In this document: positions 8,678-18,876 of the stretch, piece after piece
Layout of the letters: each line of letters starts with the position of its first letter
Numbering within the stretch: position 1 is the first letter of the stretch
Origin: Claveliimonas bilis
GTDB lineage: Bacteria; Bacillota; Clostridia; Lachnospirales; Lachnospiraceae
Direction: 5' to 3'
Length of the DNA: 64,000 bases
NCBI RefSeq assembly: GCF_020892095.1
Contig: NZ_AP024845.1
Location: 2,356,001-2,420,000 of the forward strand
Notes under the pieces: model-generated
The model's input: only the letters and a program-made list of their open reading frames with translations
Told to the model about the DNA's origin: nothing
Database searches by the model: none
Position numbers and translations under genes: made by a program

Positions 8678-9964
8678 ATGAGTTTACAGGTAGAGAAACT
8701 GGAAAAAAACATGGCGAAACTTACAATTGAAGTTTCTGCAGATGATTTAGAAAAAGCGCTTCAGAGTGCGTATAACAGACAGAAATCCAAGATCAGCATC
8801 CCGGGATTCCGGAAAGGAAAAGTACCGCGCCAGATGGTAGAGAAAATGTATGGCGCAGAGATTTTCTACGATGACGCTGCAAACGCCCTTCTTCCAAAGG
8901 CTTATTCTGAAGCCTATGACGAGTGTGGTCTGGATATTGTTTCCCAGCCAAAGATTGACATTGTACAGATCGAAAAAGGGAAACCGTTTATTTTTACAGC
9001 GGAAGTGGCAACAAAGCCGGAGGTAACTCTTGGAGAATATAAAGGGCTGAAGGTTGATAAGGTTTCCAATCGCGTGACACAGAAGGAAATTGATGCAAAA
9101 CTGCAGGAAGAGGCAGAGAAAAACGCAAGAACAATTACAGTAGAAGACCGGCCGGTACAGGACGGAGACGAAGTAATCCTGGATTTTGAAGGATTTGTTG
9201 ACGGAGAAGCGTTTGAGGGAGGAAAAGGAGAAAATTATCCTCTGACAATCGGATCCGGTTCCTTTATTCCGGGATTTGAGGAGCAGCTTATCGGAGTAGA
9301 ATCCGGCAAGGAGACAGAAGTCAATGTAACATTCCCGGAGGACTACCATGCAGAAGATCTGAAGGGAAAGGCTGCTGTATTCAAATGCACGATTCATGAG
9401 ATCAAGGCAAAAGAGCTGCCGGAGATCGATGATGAATTTGCAGCAGAAGTTTCCGAATTTGATACATTAGATGAATATAAGGCTGATATCAAAGCAAAGA
9501 TCAAAGAACAGAAGGAAAAGGAAGGAAAATCCAAACAGGAAGATCAGGCTGTAGAACAGGCTATTGCAAATGCTTCCATGGAGATTCCGGATGCGATGAT
9601 CGATACACAGGCAAGACAGATGCTGGATGATTTCTCACAGAGAATGGCACAGCAGGGACTTACCATCGAGCAGTACTATCAGTTTACAGGATCAAGCGCA
9701 GAGAAGATGATGGAAGATCTGAAGCCGCAGGCAGTAAAACGGATCCAGACACGTCTTGTTCTGGAAGCAATTGCGAAAGCAGAGAATATTGAGATCAGCG
9801 ATGAAAAGCTGGACGAAGAGATTGCAAAAATGGCGGAAGCCTATAAGATGGAAGCTGACAAGCTGAAAGAATACATGGGCGAAGCAGAAAAGAAACAGAT
9901 GAAAGAAGATATGGCTGTACAGGAGGCAGTAACCTTCCTGGTAGAAAACGCAGTGACAGAATAA
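8678..9964 (+). CDS. tig: Trigger factor, ribosome-associated chaperone
   Basis: Binds the ribosomal exit tunnel and shields nascent chains; it also has peptidyl-prolyl isomerase activity. The 428-residue protein shows the three usual parts: the N-terminal ribosome-binding domain with the signature GFRKGKVPR (about residues 44-52), a central FKBP-type domain (about 150-245, containing DEVILDFEGFVDG and GSGSFIPGFEEQL) and a helical C-terminal chaperone domain. The start is ATG 8678 behind AGGAGG. It opens the tig-clpP-clpX-lon protein quality-control block. Confidence 0.97.
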   Translation: MSLQVEKLEKNMAKLTIEVSADDLEKALQSAYNRQKSKISIPGFRKGKVPRQMVEKMYGAEIFYDDAANALLPKAYSEAYDECGLDIVSQPKIDIVQIEKGKPFIFTAEVATKPEVTLGEYKGLKVDKVSNRVTQKEIDAKLQEEAEKNARTITVEDRPVQDGDEVILDFEGFVDGEAFEGGKGENYPLTIGSGSFIPGFEEQLIGVESGKETEVNVTFPEDYHAEDLKGKAAVFKCTIHEIKAKELPEIDDEFAAEVSEFDTLDEYKADIKAKIKEQKEKEGKSKQEDQAVEQAIANASMEIPDAMIDTQARQMLDDFSQRMAQQGLTIEQYYQFTGSSAEKMMEDLKPQAVKRIQTRLVLEAIAKAENIEISDEKLDEEIAKMAEAYKMEADKLKEYMGEAEKKQMKEDMAVQEAVTFLVENAVTE

Positions 9965-10002
9965 TACATTGCGGCAGACAGTAAAAAATAGGAGGAATTT
10001 AC

Positions 10003-10587
10003 ATGAGCTTAGTACCTTATGTCATTGAACAGACCAGCCGTGGAGAGCGTTCCTACGACATTTATTCCAGATTGCTGAAAGACAGGATCATCTTCCTTGG
10101 GGAAGAGGTGACAGATGTATCTGCAAGTGTGATCGTTGCGCAGCTTATGTTTCTGGAAGCAGAGGATCCGGAGAAAGATATCCATTTGTATATCAACAGT
10201 CCGGGCGGTTCTGTTACAGCAGGAATGGCAATTTATGATACAATGCAGTACATCAAATGCGATGTGTGCACATATTGCATTGGTATGGCGGCAAGTATGG
10301 GTTCTTTTCTCCTTGCAGGAGGCGCAAAGGGAAAAAGATTTGCCCTGCCTCATGCGGAAATTATGATTCATCAGCCGTCTGGCGGAGCACAGGGCCAGGC
10401 GACAGAAATCCAGATTGCAGCGGAGCATATTTTAAAAACCCGTGAAAATCTGAATCAGATCCTGGCAGAGAATACAGGACAGCCGATTGAAGTCATCCGT
10501 GTGGACACAGAGAGGGATAATTTTATGTCCGCAGAGGAGGCAAAGGCATATGGGCTGGTAGATGAAATTATCGCAAGCCGTAAATAG
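10003..10587 (+). CDS. clpP: ATP-dependent Clp protease proteolytic subunit
   Basis: Serine peptidase that forms a tetradecameric chamber and degrades proteins fed by ClpX or other Clp ATPases. At 194 residues it has normal length. The catalytic triad is visible: S98 in [10 protein letters not shown]123 in MIHQPSGG and D172 in RDNFMSA. The start is ATG 10003 behind AGGAGG, 38 bases after tig. The N-terminus [10 protein letters not shown] is typical and may be processed after assembly. A hairpin follows before clpX, so clpP/clpX dosage may be tuned by partial termination. Confidence 0.98.
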   Translation: MSLVPYVIEQTSRGERSYDIYSRLLKDRIIFLGEEVTDVSASVIVAQLMFLEAEDPEKDIHLYINSPGGSVTAGMAIYDTMQYIKCDVCTYCIGMAASMGSFLLAGGAKGKRFALPHAEIMIHQPSGGAQGQATEIQIAAEHILKTRENLNQILAENTGQPIEVIRVDTERDNFMSAEEAKAYGLVDEIIASRK

Positions 10588-10598
10588 AACAGGGGGAT

Positions 10599-10645
10599 AG
10601 GCATGCCGGGGATATCTCCCCTGGTCTGCCTGTCCTTTGTTTGTC
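10599..10645 (+). terminator. Hairpin between clpP and clpX, possible partial terminator
   Basis: AGGCA (10599-10603) pairs with TGCCT (10627-10631), enclosing GCCGGGG/CCCCTGGT pairing with one mismatch and wobble pairs. It is followed by a T-rich but interrupted run (CCTTTGTTTGTC), so readthrough into clpX is likely. Confidence 0.5.
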
Positions 10646-10675
10646 TTAGAAAGAAATAGTTGAAGAGGTGAAGAG

Positions 10676-11935
10676 ATGGCAGGAAGAAACGACGATCAGA
10701 TCAGATGTTCATTCTGCAATAAAACGCAGTCACAGGTCCGCAAGCTTATTGCCGGTCCGGGCGGCGTCTATATCTGTGATGAATGCATTGATGTATGTGC
10801 AGAGATCATGGAAGAAGAGTTTGAATATGAAAATACCAGAAATATCAACCCTTTTGATGATATCAATCTTCTGAAGCCGGAGGAGATCAAAGCTTTTCTT
10901 GACGAATATGTGATCGGACAGGAAGAGGCGAAAAAGGTGTTGTCTGTTGCAGTATATAATCACTATAAACGTATTATGGCAGAGAAGGATCCGTCCGTTG
11001 AGCTGAAGAAGAGCAATATTCTGATGCTGGGACCGACAGGATGCGGAAAGACGCTTCTGGCCCAGACACTTGCCAAAATTCTCAATGTTCCTTTTGCTAT
11101 CGCGGACGCGACGGCGCTTACCGAGGCCGGATATGTGGGAGAAGATGTGGAAAACATTCTCCTTAAGATCATTCAGGCAGCAGACGGAGATATTGAGAGG
11201 GCGGAATACGGGATCATTTATATTGATGAGATCGATAAGATCACAAGAAAATCAGAAAATCCCTCCATTACCCGTGACGTTTCAGGCGAGGGAGTTCAGC
11301 AGGCACTTCTGAAGATCATAGAGGGGACGGTTGCAAGCGTGCCCCCACAGGGAGGCAGAAAGCATCCTCATCAGGAACTTTTACAGATCGATACAACAAA
11401 TATCCTTTTCATATGCGGCGGGGCTTTTGAGGGCTTGGAGAAGATCGTGGAGAAAAGGATTGATCAGAAATCCATTGGATTTAATGCGGAGATTGCGGAA
11501 AAACACGAAGATGATATTGACCGCCTGCTGAAGCAGGTGCTTCCGCAGGATCTGGTAAAATTCGGGCTCATTCCTGAACTGGTGGGACGTGTTCCGGTAA
11601 CAGTATCTCTGGAAATGCTGGACCGCAATGCGCTGATCCGCATTCTGACAGAGCCGAAGAGTGCGATTGTAAAACAGTACCAGAAAATGCTGGAACTGGA
11701 TGGTGTGGAGCTTACCTTTGACAGGGATGCGCTGGAAGCAATTGCGGATATCTCGCTGAAGAGAAAGACCGGAGCGAGAGGACTCCGTGCAATTATGGAG
11801 AATATCATGATGGATACTATGTATCATGCCCCATCAGATGAGACGCTGAAAGCTTGCCGTATTACGAAAGCAGCCGTAGATGGAACAGGTACTCCTATCT
11901 GCGAACATGATCATTTACAAATAGAAAGTGCATAA
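10676..11935 (+). CDS. clpX: ATP-dependent Clp protease ATP-binding subunit ClpX
   Basis: AAA+ unfoldase that recognises tagged substrates and feeds ClpP. The 419-residue protein starts with a C4 zinc-binding domain (C11, C14, C34, C37), followed by Walker A GPTGCGKT, Walker [10 protein letters not shown] and the RKH pore loop (RKHPHQE). The start is ATG 10676 behind GAGGTG. It lies between clpP and lon as in many Clostridia and is closed by a strong terminator at 11944. Confidence 0.98.
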   Translation: MAGRNDDQIRCSFCNKTQSQVRKLIAGPGGVYICDECIDVCAEIMEEEFEYENTRNINPFDDINLLKPEEIKAFLDEYVIGQEEAKKVLSVAVYNHYKRIMAEKDPSVELKKSNILMLGPTGCGKTLLAQTLAKILNVPFAIADATALTEAGYVGEDVENILLKIIQAADGDIERAEYGIIYIDEIDKITRKSENPSITRDVSGEGVQQALLKIIEGTVASVPPQGGRKHPHQELLQIDTTNILFICGGAFEGLEKIVEKRIDQKSIGFNAEIAEKHEDDIDRLLKQVLPQDLVKFGLIPELVGRVPVTVSLEMLDRNALIRILTEPKSAIVKQYQKMLELDGVELTFDRDALEAIADISLKRKTGARGLRAIMENIMMDTMYHAPSDETLKACRITKAAVDGTGTPICEHDHLQIESA

Positions 11936-11943
11936 ACAAGGGG

Positions 11944-11974
11944 GCGGGCACAAGCTTGATTGTGCCCGCTTTTA
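11944..11974 (+). terminator. Intrinsic terminator of clpX
   Basis: A perfect 10-bp stem, GCGGGCACAA (11944-11953) with TTGTGCCCGC (11960-11969), six-base loop, followed by TTTTA. Confidence 0.92.
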
Positions 11975-12029
11975 TGTCAGATAGGGCAATCCTGTACAGA
12001 ATCGAAGAGAAAATCACGGAGGATGACAG

Positions 12030-14384
12030 ATGAGTAAAGAAGTAAAGAGCCTGCCTATGGTGGCACTTCGGGGGATGACAGTTCTTCCGGAGATGGTGAC
12101 ACATTTTGATGTGAGTCGGGAACGTTCCATACAGGCTATAGAAGAGGCGATGCAGGAAGAGGGACAGAAAGTCTTTCTGACAGCGCAGAAAGATATTGAG
12201 GATGAGGAGCCGGGAATGGAAGATCTTCAGCAGATCGGAACCATTGCTTCCATCCGCCAGGTGATCAAGCTTCCCAGAAATCTTCTGCGTGTGTTGATTT
12301 CAGGGGAAAAACGGGCTGTGATCAATACCATTGAGTTCACCGATCCCTATATGAGAGCGAATGTAACAGTGATCGACAATGTCAATGAGACACCGGAGCT
12401 GTCGACGGACAGTGAGGCAAACAGTGCGAATCTGGAAGCCATGGCAAGAGGGCTGAAAGAAATTTACATGGAATATGTGATGCGTCTGCCCAAATATCCT
12501 AAAGACATGATAAAGCAGATACAGGAATACACAGAACTTTGTCAGGTAGTAGATCAGATTGCGGCAAACGTACCTCTGGAACAGAAGGATCTGCAGGAAC
12601 TCTTAGAAGAGCCGGATCTTTTAAAACGCTATCAGATGCTGGCGTTCAAGCTGGTAAATGAGATGCAGATCATGGATATCAAGGAAGAGATACAGAAGAA
12701 GGTTAAAGAAAGAGTAGATCAGAACCAGAGAGAGTATATTTTAAGAGAGCAGCTGAAACAGATCAGAGAAGAGCTGGGAGAGGACAATACAATCTCAGAT
12801 GCAGAAGAATTTGAAGCGGCTGCAGCAAAATTAAAGGCATCAAAGGAAGTAAAAGAAAAACTGCAAAAGGAGATCAACCGCTTTAAAAGCTCTATGAACA
12901 GCCCGGCAGAAAACGGCGTGATCCGCACTTATATTGAGACCATGCTGGAGATGCCCTGGGATAAAGCGGTGAAGGATCATAAGGATATTGCATATGCGAA
13001 GAAGGTGCTGGAAGAGGATCACTACGGACTGGAGCAGGTAAAGGAAAGAGTGCTGGAATTTCTGGCAGTCCGTGCTCTGACAAGAAAGGGAGAAAGTCCG
13101 ATCCTTTGTCTGGTGGGACCTCCGGGAACTGGAAAGACTTCCATTGCCAAATCTCTGGCGCGTGCTCTTAAGAAGCCCTATGTCCGCATTTCTCTTGGGG
13201 GAGTGCGGGATGAAGCGGAAATCAGAGGACACCGGAAAACCTATGTAGGAGCCATGCCGGGAAGAATTGCGGCAGGTCTTCGAAGTGCGGGAGTAAAAAA
13301 TCCCCTTATGCTTCTGGATGAAATCGACAAAGTGAGCAATGATTATAAAGGAGACACTTTCTCCGCTCTTCTGGAAGTGCTGGACGGAGAACAGAATTAT
13401 CGTTTCCGGGATCATTATCTGGAAGTGCCTATTGATCTTTCTGAAGTTTTGTTTGTAACTACTGCCAATACGCTGCAGACCATACCCCGGCCCCTTCTTG
13501 ACCGTATGGAAGTGATCGAGGTTTCAAGCTATACAGAAAATGAGAAGATGCACATTGCCATGGAGCATTTAATCCCAAAACAGTTGAAGAAGCATGGGCT
13601 GAAAAGCGAACAGCTCCATATCAGCAAAGGCGCTGTGTGGAAAATGGCAAGAAATTACACGAAGGAAGCAGGAGTAAGACAGCTGGAGCGAAAAATCGGA
13701 GATATCTGCAGAAAGGCGGCCAGGGAGATACTGGAAAACAAAAAGGATACAGTCCGTGTAACAGAGAGCAGCCTGCATAAATATCTGGGAAGAGAGAAAT
13801 ATACATACCAGAAGGCAAATCTTACGGATGAAGTAGGAATCGTCCGTGGTCTTGCATGGACCAGCGTAGGAGGCGATACGCTGCAGATTGAAGTTAACGT
13901 GATGCCGGGAAAAGGAGAGATGATCCTGACCGGGCAGCTGGGAGATGTAATGAAGGAATCCGCCCGGACAGGCATTACCTATATTCGTTCCATCGGCAGG
14001 GAATATGATATTGCGGAGGACTTTTTTGAAAAGCATGATCTGCATATTCATATTCCGGAAGGCGCAGTTCCAAAGGACGGCCCATCCGCCGGGATTACCA
14101 TGGCGACTGCTATGCTTTCGGCTGTTACAGGGCAGAAGGTGCGTGCAGACATTGCCATGACAGGAGAAATTACCCTTCGGGGAAGAGTACTTCCCATTGG
14201 AGGTCTGAAAGAGAAGCTTCTGGCGGCGAAGAGTGCAGGAATGAAGACAGTTCTTGTGCCAGAGGAAAATAAGGAGGATGTGGAAGAACTGTCTTTGGAG
14301 ATTACAAAAGGGCTGGAGATTATACCGGTATCTCATATGGAGGAGGTACTTCGCAGAGCCTTTGACATAGACCAGAAAGAGTAG
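12030..14384 (+). CDS. lon: ATP-dependent protease Lon
   Basis: Homo-oligomeric AAA+ serine protease that degrades misfolded and regulatory proteins. The 784-residue protein has the N-terminal LON substrate domain ([16 protein letters not shown]), a long coiled middle region, Walker [10 protein letters not shown] and the C-terminal peptidase domain. The catalytic dyad is S686 in [10 protein letters not shown] and K729 in [10 protein letters not shown], with the same spacing as in E. coli Lon. The start is ATG 12030 behind GGAGGATG. Because a strong terminator precedes it, lon should have its own promoter in the short gap after clpX; I could not place it confidently. Confidence 0.98.
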   Translation: MSKEVKSLPMVALRGMTVLPEMVTHFDVSRERSIQAIEEAMQEEGQKVFLTAQKDIEDEEPGMEDLQQIGTIASIRQVIKLPRNLLRVLISGEKRAVINTIEFTDPYMRANVTVIDNVNETPELSTDSEANSANLEAMARGLKEIYMEYVMRLPKYPKDMIKQIQEYTELCQVVDQIAANVPLEQKDLQELLEEPDLLKRYQMLAFKLVNEMQIMDIKEEIQKKVKERVDQNQREYILREQLKQIREELGEDNTISDAEEFEAAAAKLKASKEVKEKLQKEINRFKSSMNSPAENGVIRTYIETMLEMPWDKAVKDHKDIAYAKKVLEEDHYGLEQVKERVLEFLAVRALTRKGESPILCLVGPPGTGKTSIAKSLARALKKPYVRISLGGVRDEAEIRGHRKTYVGAMPGRIAAGLRSAGVKNPLMLLDEIDKVSNDYKGDTFSALLEVLDGEQNYRFRDHYLEVPIDLSEVLFVTTANTLQTIPRPLLDRMEVIEVSSYTENEKMHIAMEHLIPKQLKKHGLKSEQLHISKGAVWKMARNYTKEAGVRQLERKIGDICRKAAREILENKKDTVRVTESSLHKYLGREKYTYQKANLTDEVGIVRGLAWTSVGGDTLQIEVNVMPGKGEMILTGQLGDVMKESARTGITYIRSIGREYDIAEDFFEKHDLHIHIPEGAVPKDGPSAGITMATAMLSAVTGQKVRADIAMTGEITLRGRVLPIGGLKEKLLAAKSAGMKTVLVPEENKEDVEELSLEITKGLEIIPVSHMEEVLRRAFDIDQKE

Positions 14385-14434
14385 ACGGGGTCTTCAGCTG
14401 CAAAAGCTTTATAAGGAAAGAAGAGGACAATAAA

Positions 14435-15037
14435 ATGATCATAAAAAAAGTAGATTTGGAAACTGTATGCGGTATTACCAGTACTTTGCCGCAAAATACC
14501 AGGCCTGAGATTGCATTTGCCGGCAAGTCTAATGTCGGCAAGTCTTCTTTGATCAATGCACTCATGAACCGGAAGTCTTTTGCCCGTATTTCCGCTACGC
14601 CGGGAAAGACTCAGACCATCAATTTTTACAATATCAATGATGAGATATATCTTGTGGATCTGCCGGGATACGGATATGCGAAAGTGTCCCAGAAAGAAAA
14701 GGAAAACTGGGGAAAGATGATCGAAAAATATCTTCATACATCCAAACAGCTGCAGGCAGTATTCCTGCTGATCGATATCAGACATGAACCATCAGCAAAT
14801 GACAAAATGATGTATGACTGGATTGTCAGCCAGGGATGTCATCCCATCATCATTGCCACCAAGATGGACAAGCTGAAGCGAAGTCAGGTAAGCAAGCATA
14901 TCAAAATGGTAAGGCAGGGACTTGGACTTTTGCCGGAAACCAGGCTGATTCCCTTTTCTTCTGTTACCAAGCAGGGGAGAGAGGAAATATGGAATCTGGT
15001 AGAAAGAGAAATTCTGCAAAGTTCTGATGAGGAGTAG
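14435..15037 (+). CDS. engB: Ribosome biogenesis GTPase EngB/YsxC
   Basis: TrmE-Era-EngA-YihA family GTPase needed for assembly of the 50S subunit. The 200-residue protein shows all G motifs: G1 GKSNVGKS (30-37), G2 around TPGKTQTINF, G3 DLPGYGYAKV, G4 TKMDKL and G5 SSVTKQG. It follows lon by 50 bases, a conserved neighbourhood in Firmicutes, and precedes the AI-2E family permease by 12 bases. Confidence 0.97.
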   Translation: MIIKKVDLETVCGITSTLPQNTRPEIAFAGKSNVGKSSLINALMNRKSFARISATPGKTQTINFYNINDEIYLVDLPGYGYAKVSQKEKENWGKMIEKYLHTSKQLQAVFLLIDIRHEPSANDKMMYDWIVSQGCHPIIIATKMDKLKRSQVSKHIKMVRQGLGLLPETRLIPFSSVTKQGREEIWNLVEREILQSSDEE

Positions 15038-15049
15038 GAGGGTGCTGAA

Positions 15050-16198
15050 ATGGAAATGAATGTCAGGGAAAGACTGAATGACCACCGCCCTTACTGGAAA
15101 GTAGTAGTAAGCCTTGCCTTCAGCCTTCTGGGAACGGTTTTGTTTGTTTATATTGGTATAAAGGCACTTCTCTATTTTATGCCATTTGTGATCGGATGGT
15201 TTCTTTCATTTATTGTAAGTCCTCTGGTTGTATGGCTGGAAAAGCGGTTGAAAATTGTAAAGCGGTTGGGATCAGCCCTTATTATTGTTCTGGCGCTGGC
15301 AATCTGTGTCGGAGTGATCTATCTCATCTTCAGTCGCCTTTGGAGAGAGATTACAGTTTTAATCGAGGATTTCCCATCCATGTATCGGGATCTGGAAGCG
15401 GGATTCAGAGTAATCGGGGAGAAGACATCGCAGTTTTTTGAGATTCTTCCGGGCGGTGTACAGGAAGGGCTGCAGACCTTTGTACAGAATCTTGATGAAA
15501 CAGCAGGAAATCTGGTTGGAGGGATCAGCCAGCCGACGGTGGAGGCCGCCGGTAATATTGCAAAGAGGATTCCGTCTATTTTGATATCCACTATTGTAAC
15601 GATTATTTCAGCTTACTTTTTTATTGCAGATCGGGAGGGCGTTATCATCTGGGCAAAGCGTATCTTTCCTTCTCCTATTGTAAAGCGCATGACAATGGTT
15701 ATGGATAATCTGAAATATGCAGTTGGCGGATATTTTAAGGCACAGTTCAAGATTATGGCAGTTGTATTTGTCATTCTTCTTTGCGGTTTCGGTATTATGG
15801 GAATGCATTTTTCCATTCTTCTTGCCCTTGGTATAGCATTTCTTGATTTCCTGCCGTTTTTCGGCACCGGTACTGCGCTGATACCCTGGGCATTATATGA
15901 ACTTTTGACCGGGGATTACAGGAGAGTGGTAGGACTTCTGATTCTGTATGCTGTTACACAGATCGTGCGGCAGCTGATTCAGCCAAAGCTTGTGGGAGAC
16001 AGTATTGGTTTAAATCCGCTTTTTACCCTTGTACTTCTCTATGCAGGCTACAAAATGGGAGGACTTTTTGGAATGATCTTTGCAGTGCCTTTAGGTATGA
16101 TCGTGGTGAACCTTTATCAGGCAGGAGCCTTTGATTATATATTGGATGATGTGAAAATTCTGGCAGAGGGCATCATAAGCCTTCGGGAAGGAGACTAG
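15050..16198 (+). CDS. AI-2E family transporter (PerM-like membrane protein)
   Basis: A 382-residue integral membrane protein of the AI-2E/UPF0118 family. Hydrophobic segments are visible near residues 18-60, 70-95, 175-195 and across 225-365. The central non-membrane part (about 100-165) is typical. The start is ATG 15050 behind AGGAGGG. Family members have been linked to autoinducer export, Na+/H+ antiport or general efflux, so the substrate is open. It is tightly spaced after engB and six bases before nrdA, so the three may be cotranscribed. Confidence 0.9.
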   Translation: MEMNVRERLNDHRPYWKVVVSLAFSLLGTVLFVYIGIKALLYFMPFVIGWFLSFIVSPLVVWLEKRLKIVKRLGSALIIVLALAICVGVIYLIFSRLWREITVLIEDFPSMYRDLEAGFRVIGEKTSQFFEILPGGVQEGLQTFVQNLDETAGNLVGGISQPTVEAAGNIAKRIPSILISTIVTIISAYFFIADREGVIIWAKRIFPSPIVKRMTMVMDNLKYAVGGYFKAQFKIMAVVFVILLCGFGIMGMHFSILLALGIAFLDFLPFFGTGTALIPWALYELLTGDYRRVVGLLILYAVTQIVRQLIQPKLVGDSIGLNPLFTLVLLYAGYKMGGLFGMIFAVPLGMIVVNLYQAGAFDYILDDVKILAEGIISLREGD

Positions 16199-16204
16199 GA
16201 TTAT

Positions 16205-18730
16205 ATGACAATTGAAAAGATTATCAAAAGATCCGGGCAGGAGGAGGTCTACTCCCCGGACAAGATCATGCAGGCAATGGAAAAGAGCTTTCTCTCCTGC
16301 GAGGATCCGGCTGCTCCGGGGGAGTTGGAAGAGCTGCTTGGCCTTGTAGAACGTAAAATGGAACAGGATAAGATCCGAAGTGTGGAGGAAATTCAGGACA
16401 AGGTAGAAGAAGCTCTGATGGAGAGAGGACATTTTAAAGAAGCCAGAGCTTATATCCTTTACCGTCAGAAACGGACAGAGCTTAGAAAAGTAAGGAATGA
16501 ACTTGTCAGCCTGGTGGGGATGGAGCAGCTTTCAGAAGTGCTTGCCGGGATTCAGAAAACCTATCCTTCAGATGTTTATCCGCTTTCAGCGCTGGCAGGC
16601 AAATTTGCCGGTTTTATGAAAAGTCAGATGACAGCAGAGGAAAAACTCTCTGCTCTTGTGAAGGCAGCAACGGAACTGACAAGCCAGGAGGCGCCAAAGT
16701 GGGAAAACATTGCCGGGAATCTTCTTGCTTTTCAGTTTAACAGCCGTTTGAAAAAGGAGGAGGAAGACCGAAAACTTTGGAGCCTTTATGATAAGATCCG
16801 CTATCTTACAGCGGAAGGGCTGTATGGAGCGTTCATTCTGGAAAACTATTCGCGGGAGGAAATCTGTGAGGCAGAATCTTATATCCAGCCCCAAAGAGAT
16901 CTTCTTTTTACATTCTCAGGGCTGGAACTTCTCATTAAGAGGTATGTGATCTGTACACATCAGCATGTACCGCTGGAAAGTGTGCAGGAGATGTTTCTTG
17001 GCATTGCCCTTCATCTTGCCATGAAGGAGAAAGCAGACAGGATGTCCTGGGTAAAACGGTTTTATGATATGCTCTCAAAACTGGAAGTGACGATGGCAAC
17101 GCCGACTCTGTCCAATGCAAGGAAGCCTTTCCATCAGCTCAGTTCCTGTTTTATTGATACTGTGCCTGACAGTTTAAAGGGAATTTTCCGCTCTGTAGAT
17201 AACTTTGCACAGGTCAGCAAATATGGCGGCGGGATGGGCCTGTATTTCGGGAAGGTTCGTGCGGCCGGAGGGTCGATCCGGGGATTTGAAGGCGCAGCGG
17301 GCGGTGTGATACGCTGGGTGAGGATTGTCAATGATACAGCAGTAGCGGTAGACCAGCTGGGAGTGAGAGCCGGGGCTGCCGCGGTCTATCTGGATGCATG
17401 GCACAGGGATCTGCCGGAATTTCTTCAGCTGCGTACCAATAACGGAGATGAACGGATGAAAGCCCATGATGTGTTCCCGGCAGTATGTTATCCGGATCTT
17501 TTCTGGAGAATGGTACGGGAAAATATGGATCAGGACTGGTATCTGATGTGCCCTCATGATATTTTCCTGATAAAAGGATATTGTCTGGAGGATTACTATG
17601 GTGAAGAGTGGGAGAAACGTTATTTGGACTGTGTCAATGATTCCCGCATTACCAAGCGTGCCATCAATCTGAAAGAACTGGTAAGGCTGATCATCAAATC
17701 TGTGGTGGAGACAGGCACGCCTTTTACGTTCAACAGAGATATTGTAAACTGGGCAAATCCGAATCCTCACAGAGGAATCATTTACTGCTCCAATCTGTGT
17801 ACGGAAATTGCCCAGAATATGGCGCCTATTTCTACGGTAAGTACAGAGATTAAAACAAAAGAAGGGGATACGGTTGTTGTAAATGAGACAAAGGCAGGAG
17901 ATTTTGTTGTCTGCAATCTGGCCTCCCTTTCCCTTGGCAATCTCCCGGTAGAGGATGATGACTATATGAGGGAGACCGTGCGGACAGTGGTGCGGGCTTT
18001 GGACAATGTTATCGATCTGAATTTCTATCCGCTTCCGTACGCCAAAATTACAAATCAGAATTACCGTTCCATCGGTCTTGGTGTCAGCGGTTATCATCAT
18101 ATGCTGGCGAAGAATCAGATCGGCTGGCAGAGCGAAGCACACCTTGCTTTTGTGGACACTCTGTTTGAAAAGATTAATTATGCTGCAATAGAGGCAAGTT
18201 CCGATTATGCAAAGGAAAAGGGAAGCTACCGCTATTTTGAAGGATCTGACTGGCAAAACGGAGACTATTTCCGGAAGAGAGGATATGACTCGGAAAAATG
18301 GAAGGCCCTGGAGAAAAAGGTAGGGGAACAGGGGATGAGGAACGCTTATCTTCTCGCTGTTGCGCCTACCAGCTCTACCTCTATTATTGCAGGAACAACA
18401 GCCGGTATTGATCCGGTTATGAACAAGTATTTCCTGGAAGAGAAAAAAGGAGCTATGCTTCCCAGGGTGGCGCCGGATCTTAGTATGGATACTTACTGGT
18501 ATTACACCAATGCTCACCACATTAACCAGGAGTGGTCTGTGAGAGCCTGCGGCGTGCGTCAGCGGCATATCGATCAGGCGCAGTCTATGAATTTTTATAT
18601 TACCAACGACTATACCATGCGGCAGGTGCTGAACCTGTATCTGCTGGCATGGGAGAGCGGCGTAAAAACGGTATATTATGTGCGTTCCAAATCACTGGAA
18701 GTAGAAGAATGCGAATCCTGCTCCTCTTAA
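16205..18730 (+). CDS. nrdA: Ribonucleoside-diphosphate reductase, large subunit (class I)
   Basis: Catalytic subunit that reduces ribonucleoside diphosphates to deoxy forms using a radical delivered by NrdB. The 841-residue protein opens with an ATP-cone (about residues 1-90), the usual dATP/ATP overall activity switch. Active-site segments are visible: LSSCFIDT with the first redox cysteine, NLCTEIAQ with the second cysteine region, the radical-transfer tyrosine pair in KTVYYVRS, and a C-terminal CESC thiol pair for re-reduction. The start is ATG 16205. nrdB normally follows directly; here an IS110-family element intervenes. No nrdI or nrdH is present, which favours class Ia-like over Ib. 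Confidence 0.96.
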   Translation: MTIEKIIKRSGQEEVYSPDKIMQAMEKSFLSCEDPAAPGELEELLGLVERKMEQDKIRSVEEIQDKVEEALMERGHFKEARAYILYRQKRTELRKVRNELVSLVGMEQLSEVLAGIQKTYPSDVYPLSALAGKFAGFMKSQMTAEEKLSALVKAATELTSQEAPKWENIAGNLLAFQFNSRLKKEEEDRKLWSLYDKIRYLTAEGLYGAFILENYSREEICEAESYIQPQRDLLFTFSGLELLIKRYVICTHQHVPLESVQEMFLGIALHLAMKEKADRMSWVKRFYDMLSKLEVTMATPTLSNARKPFHQLSSCFIDTVPDSLKGIFRSVDNFAQVSKYGGGMGLYFGKVRAAGGSIRGFEGAAGGVIRWVRIVNDTAVAVDQLGVRAGAAAVYLDAWHRDLPEFLQLRTNNGDERMKAHDVFPAVCYPDLFWRMVRENMDQDWYLMCPHDIFLIKGYCLEDYYGEEWEKRYLDCVNDSRITKRAINLKELVRLIIKSVVETGTPFTFNRDIVNWANPNPHRGIIYCSNLCTEIAQNMAPISTVSTEIKTKEGDTVVVNETKAGDFVVCNLASLSLGNLPVEDDDYMRETVRTVVRALDNVIDLNFYPLPYAKITNQNYRSIGLGVSGYHHMLAKNQIGWQSEAHLAFVDTLFEKINYAAIEASSDYAKEKGSYRYFEGSDWQNGDYFRKRGYDSEKWKALEKKVGEQGMRNAYLLAVAPTSSTSIIAGTTAGIDPVMNKYFLEEKKGAMLPRVAPDLSMDTYWYYTNAHHINQEWSVRACGVRQRHIDQAQSMNFYITNDYTMRQVLNLYLLAWESGVKTVYYVRSKSLEVEECESCSS

Positions 18731-18741
18731 GGGGCAGGATT
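18714..18741 (+). other. 11-bp hairpin over the nrdA stop codon
   Basis: AATCCTGCTCC (18714-18724) pairs with GGGGCAGGATT (18731-18741) with one wobble. The loop contains the stop codon TAA (18728-18730). The stem encodes the CESC tail. There is no clean T-run after it, so it may stabilise the mRNA 3' end rather than terminate. Confidence 0.5.
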
Positions 18742-18876
18742 GTTTGGCAAAAAAGTCTGCAAATAAAGAGTCAAGCAGAAATTGATGAACTTTGAAAATT
18801 TTATACAGGTTGAAAAAAGAGTATCACAACAAGACCACCGCAGTGCGCTGGCCTGGAACAAAGTATGGGATTGAAA

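Noticed and set aside
17174-18568. 464-codon open frame on the minus strand
   Set aside because: Shadow of nrdA codon bias; the sense protein has full catalytic motifs.
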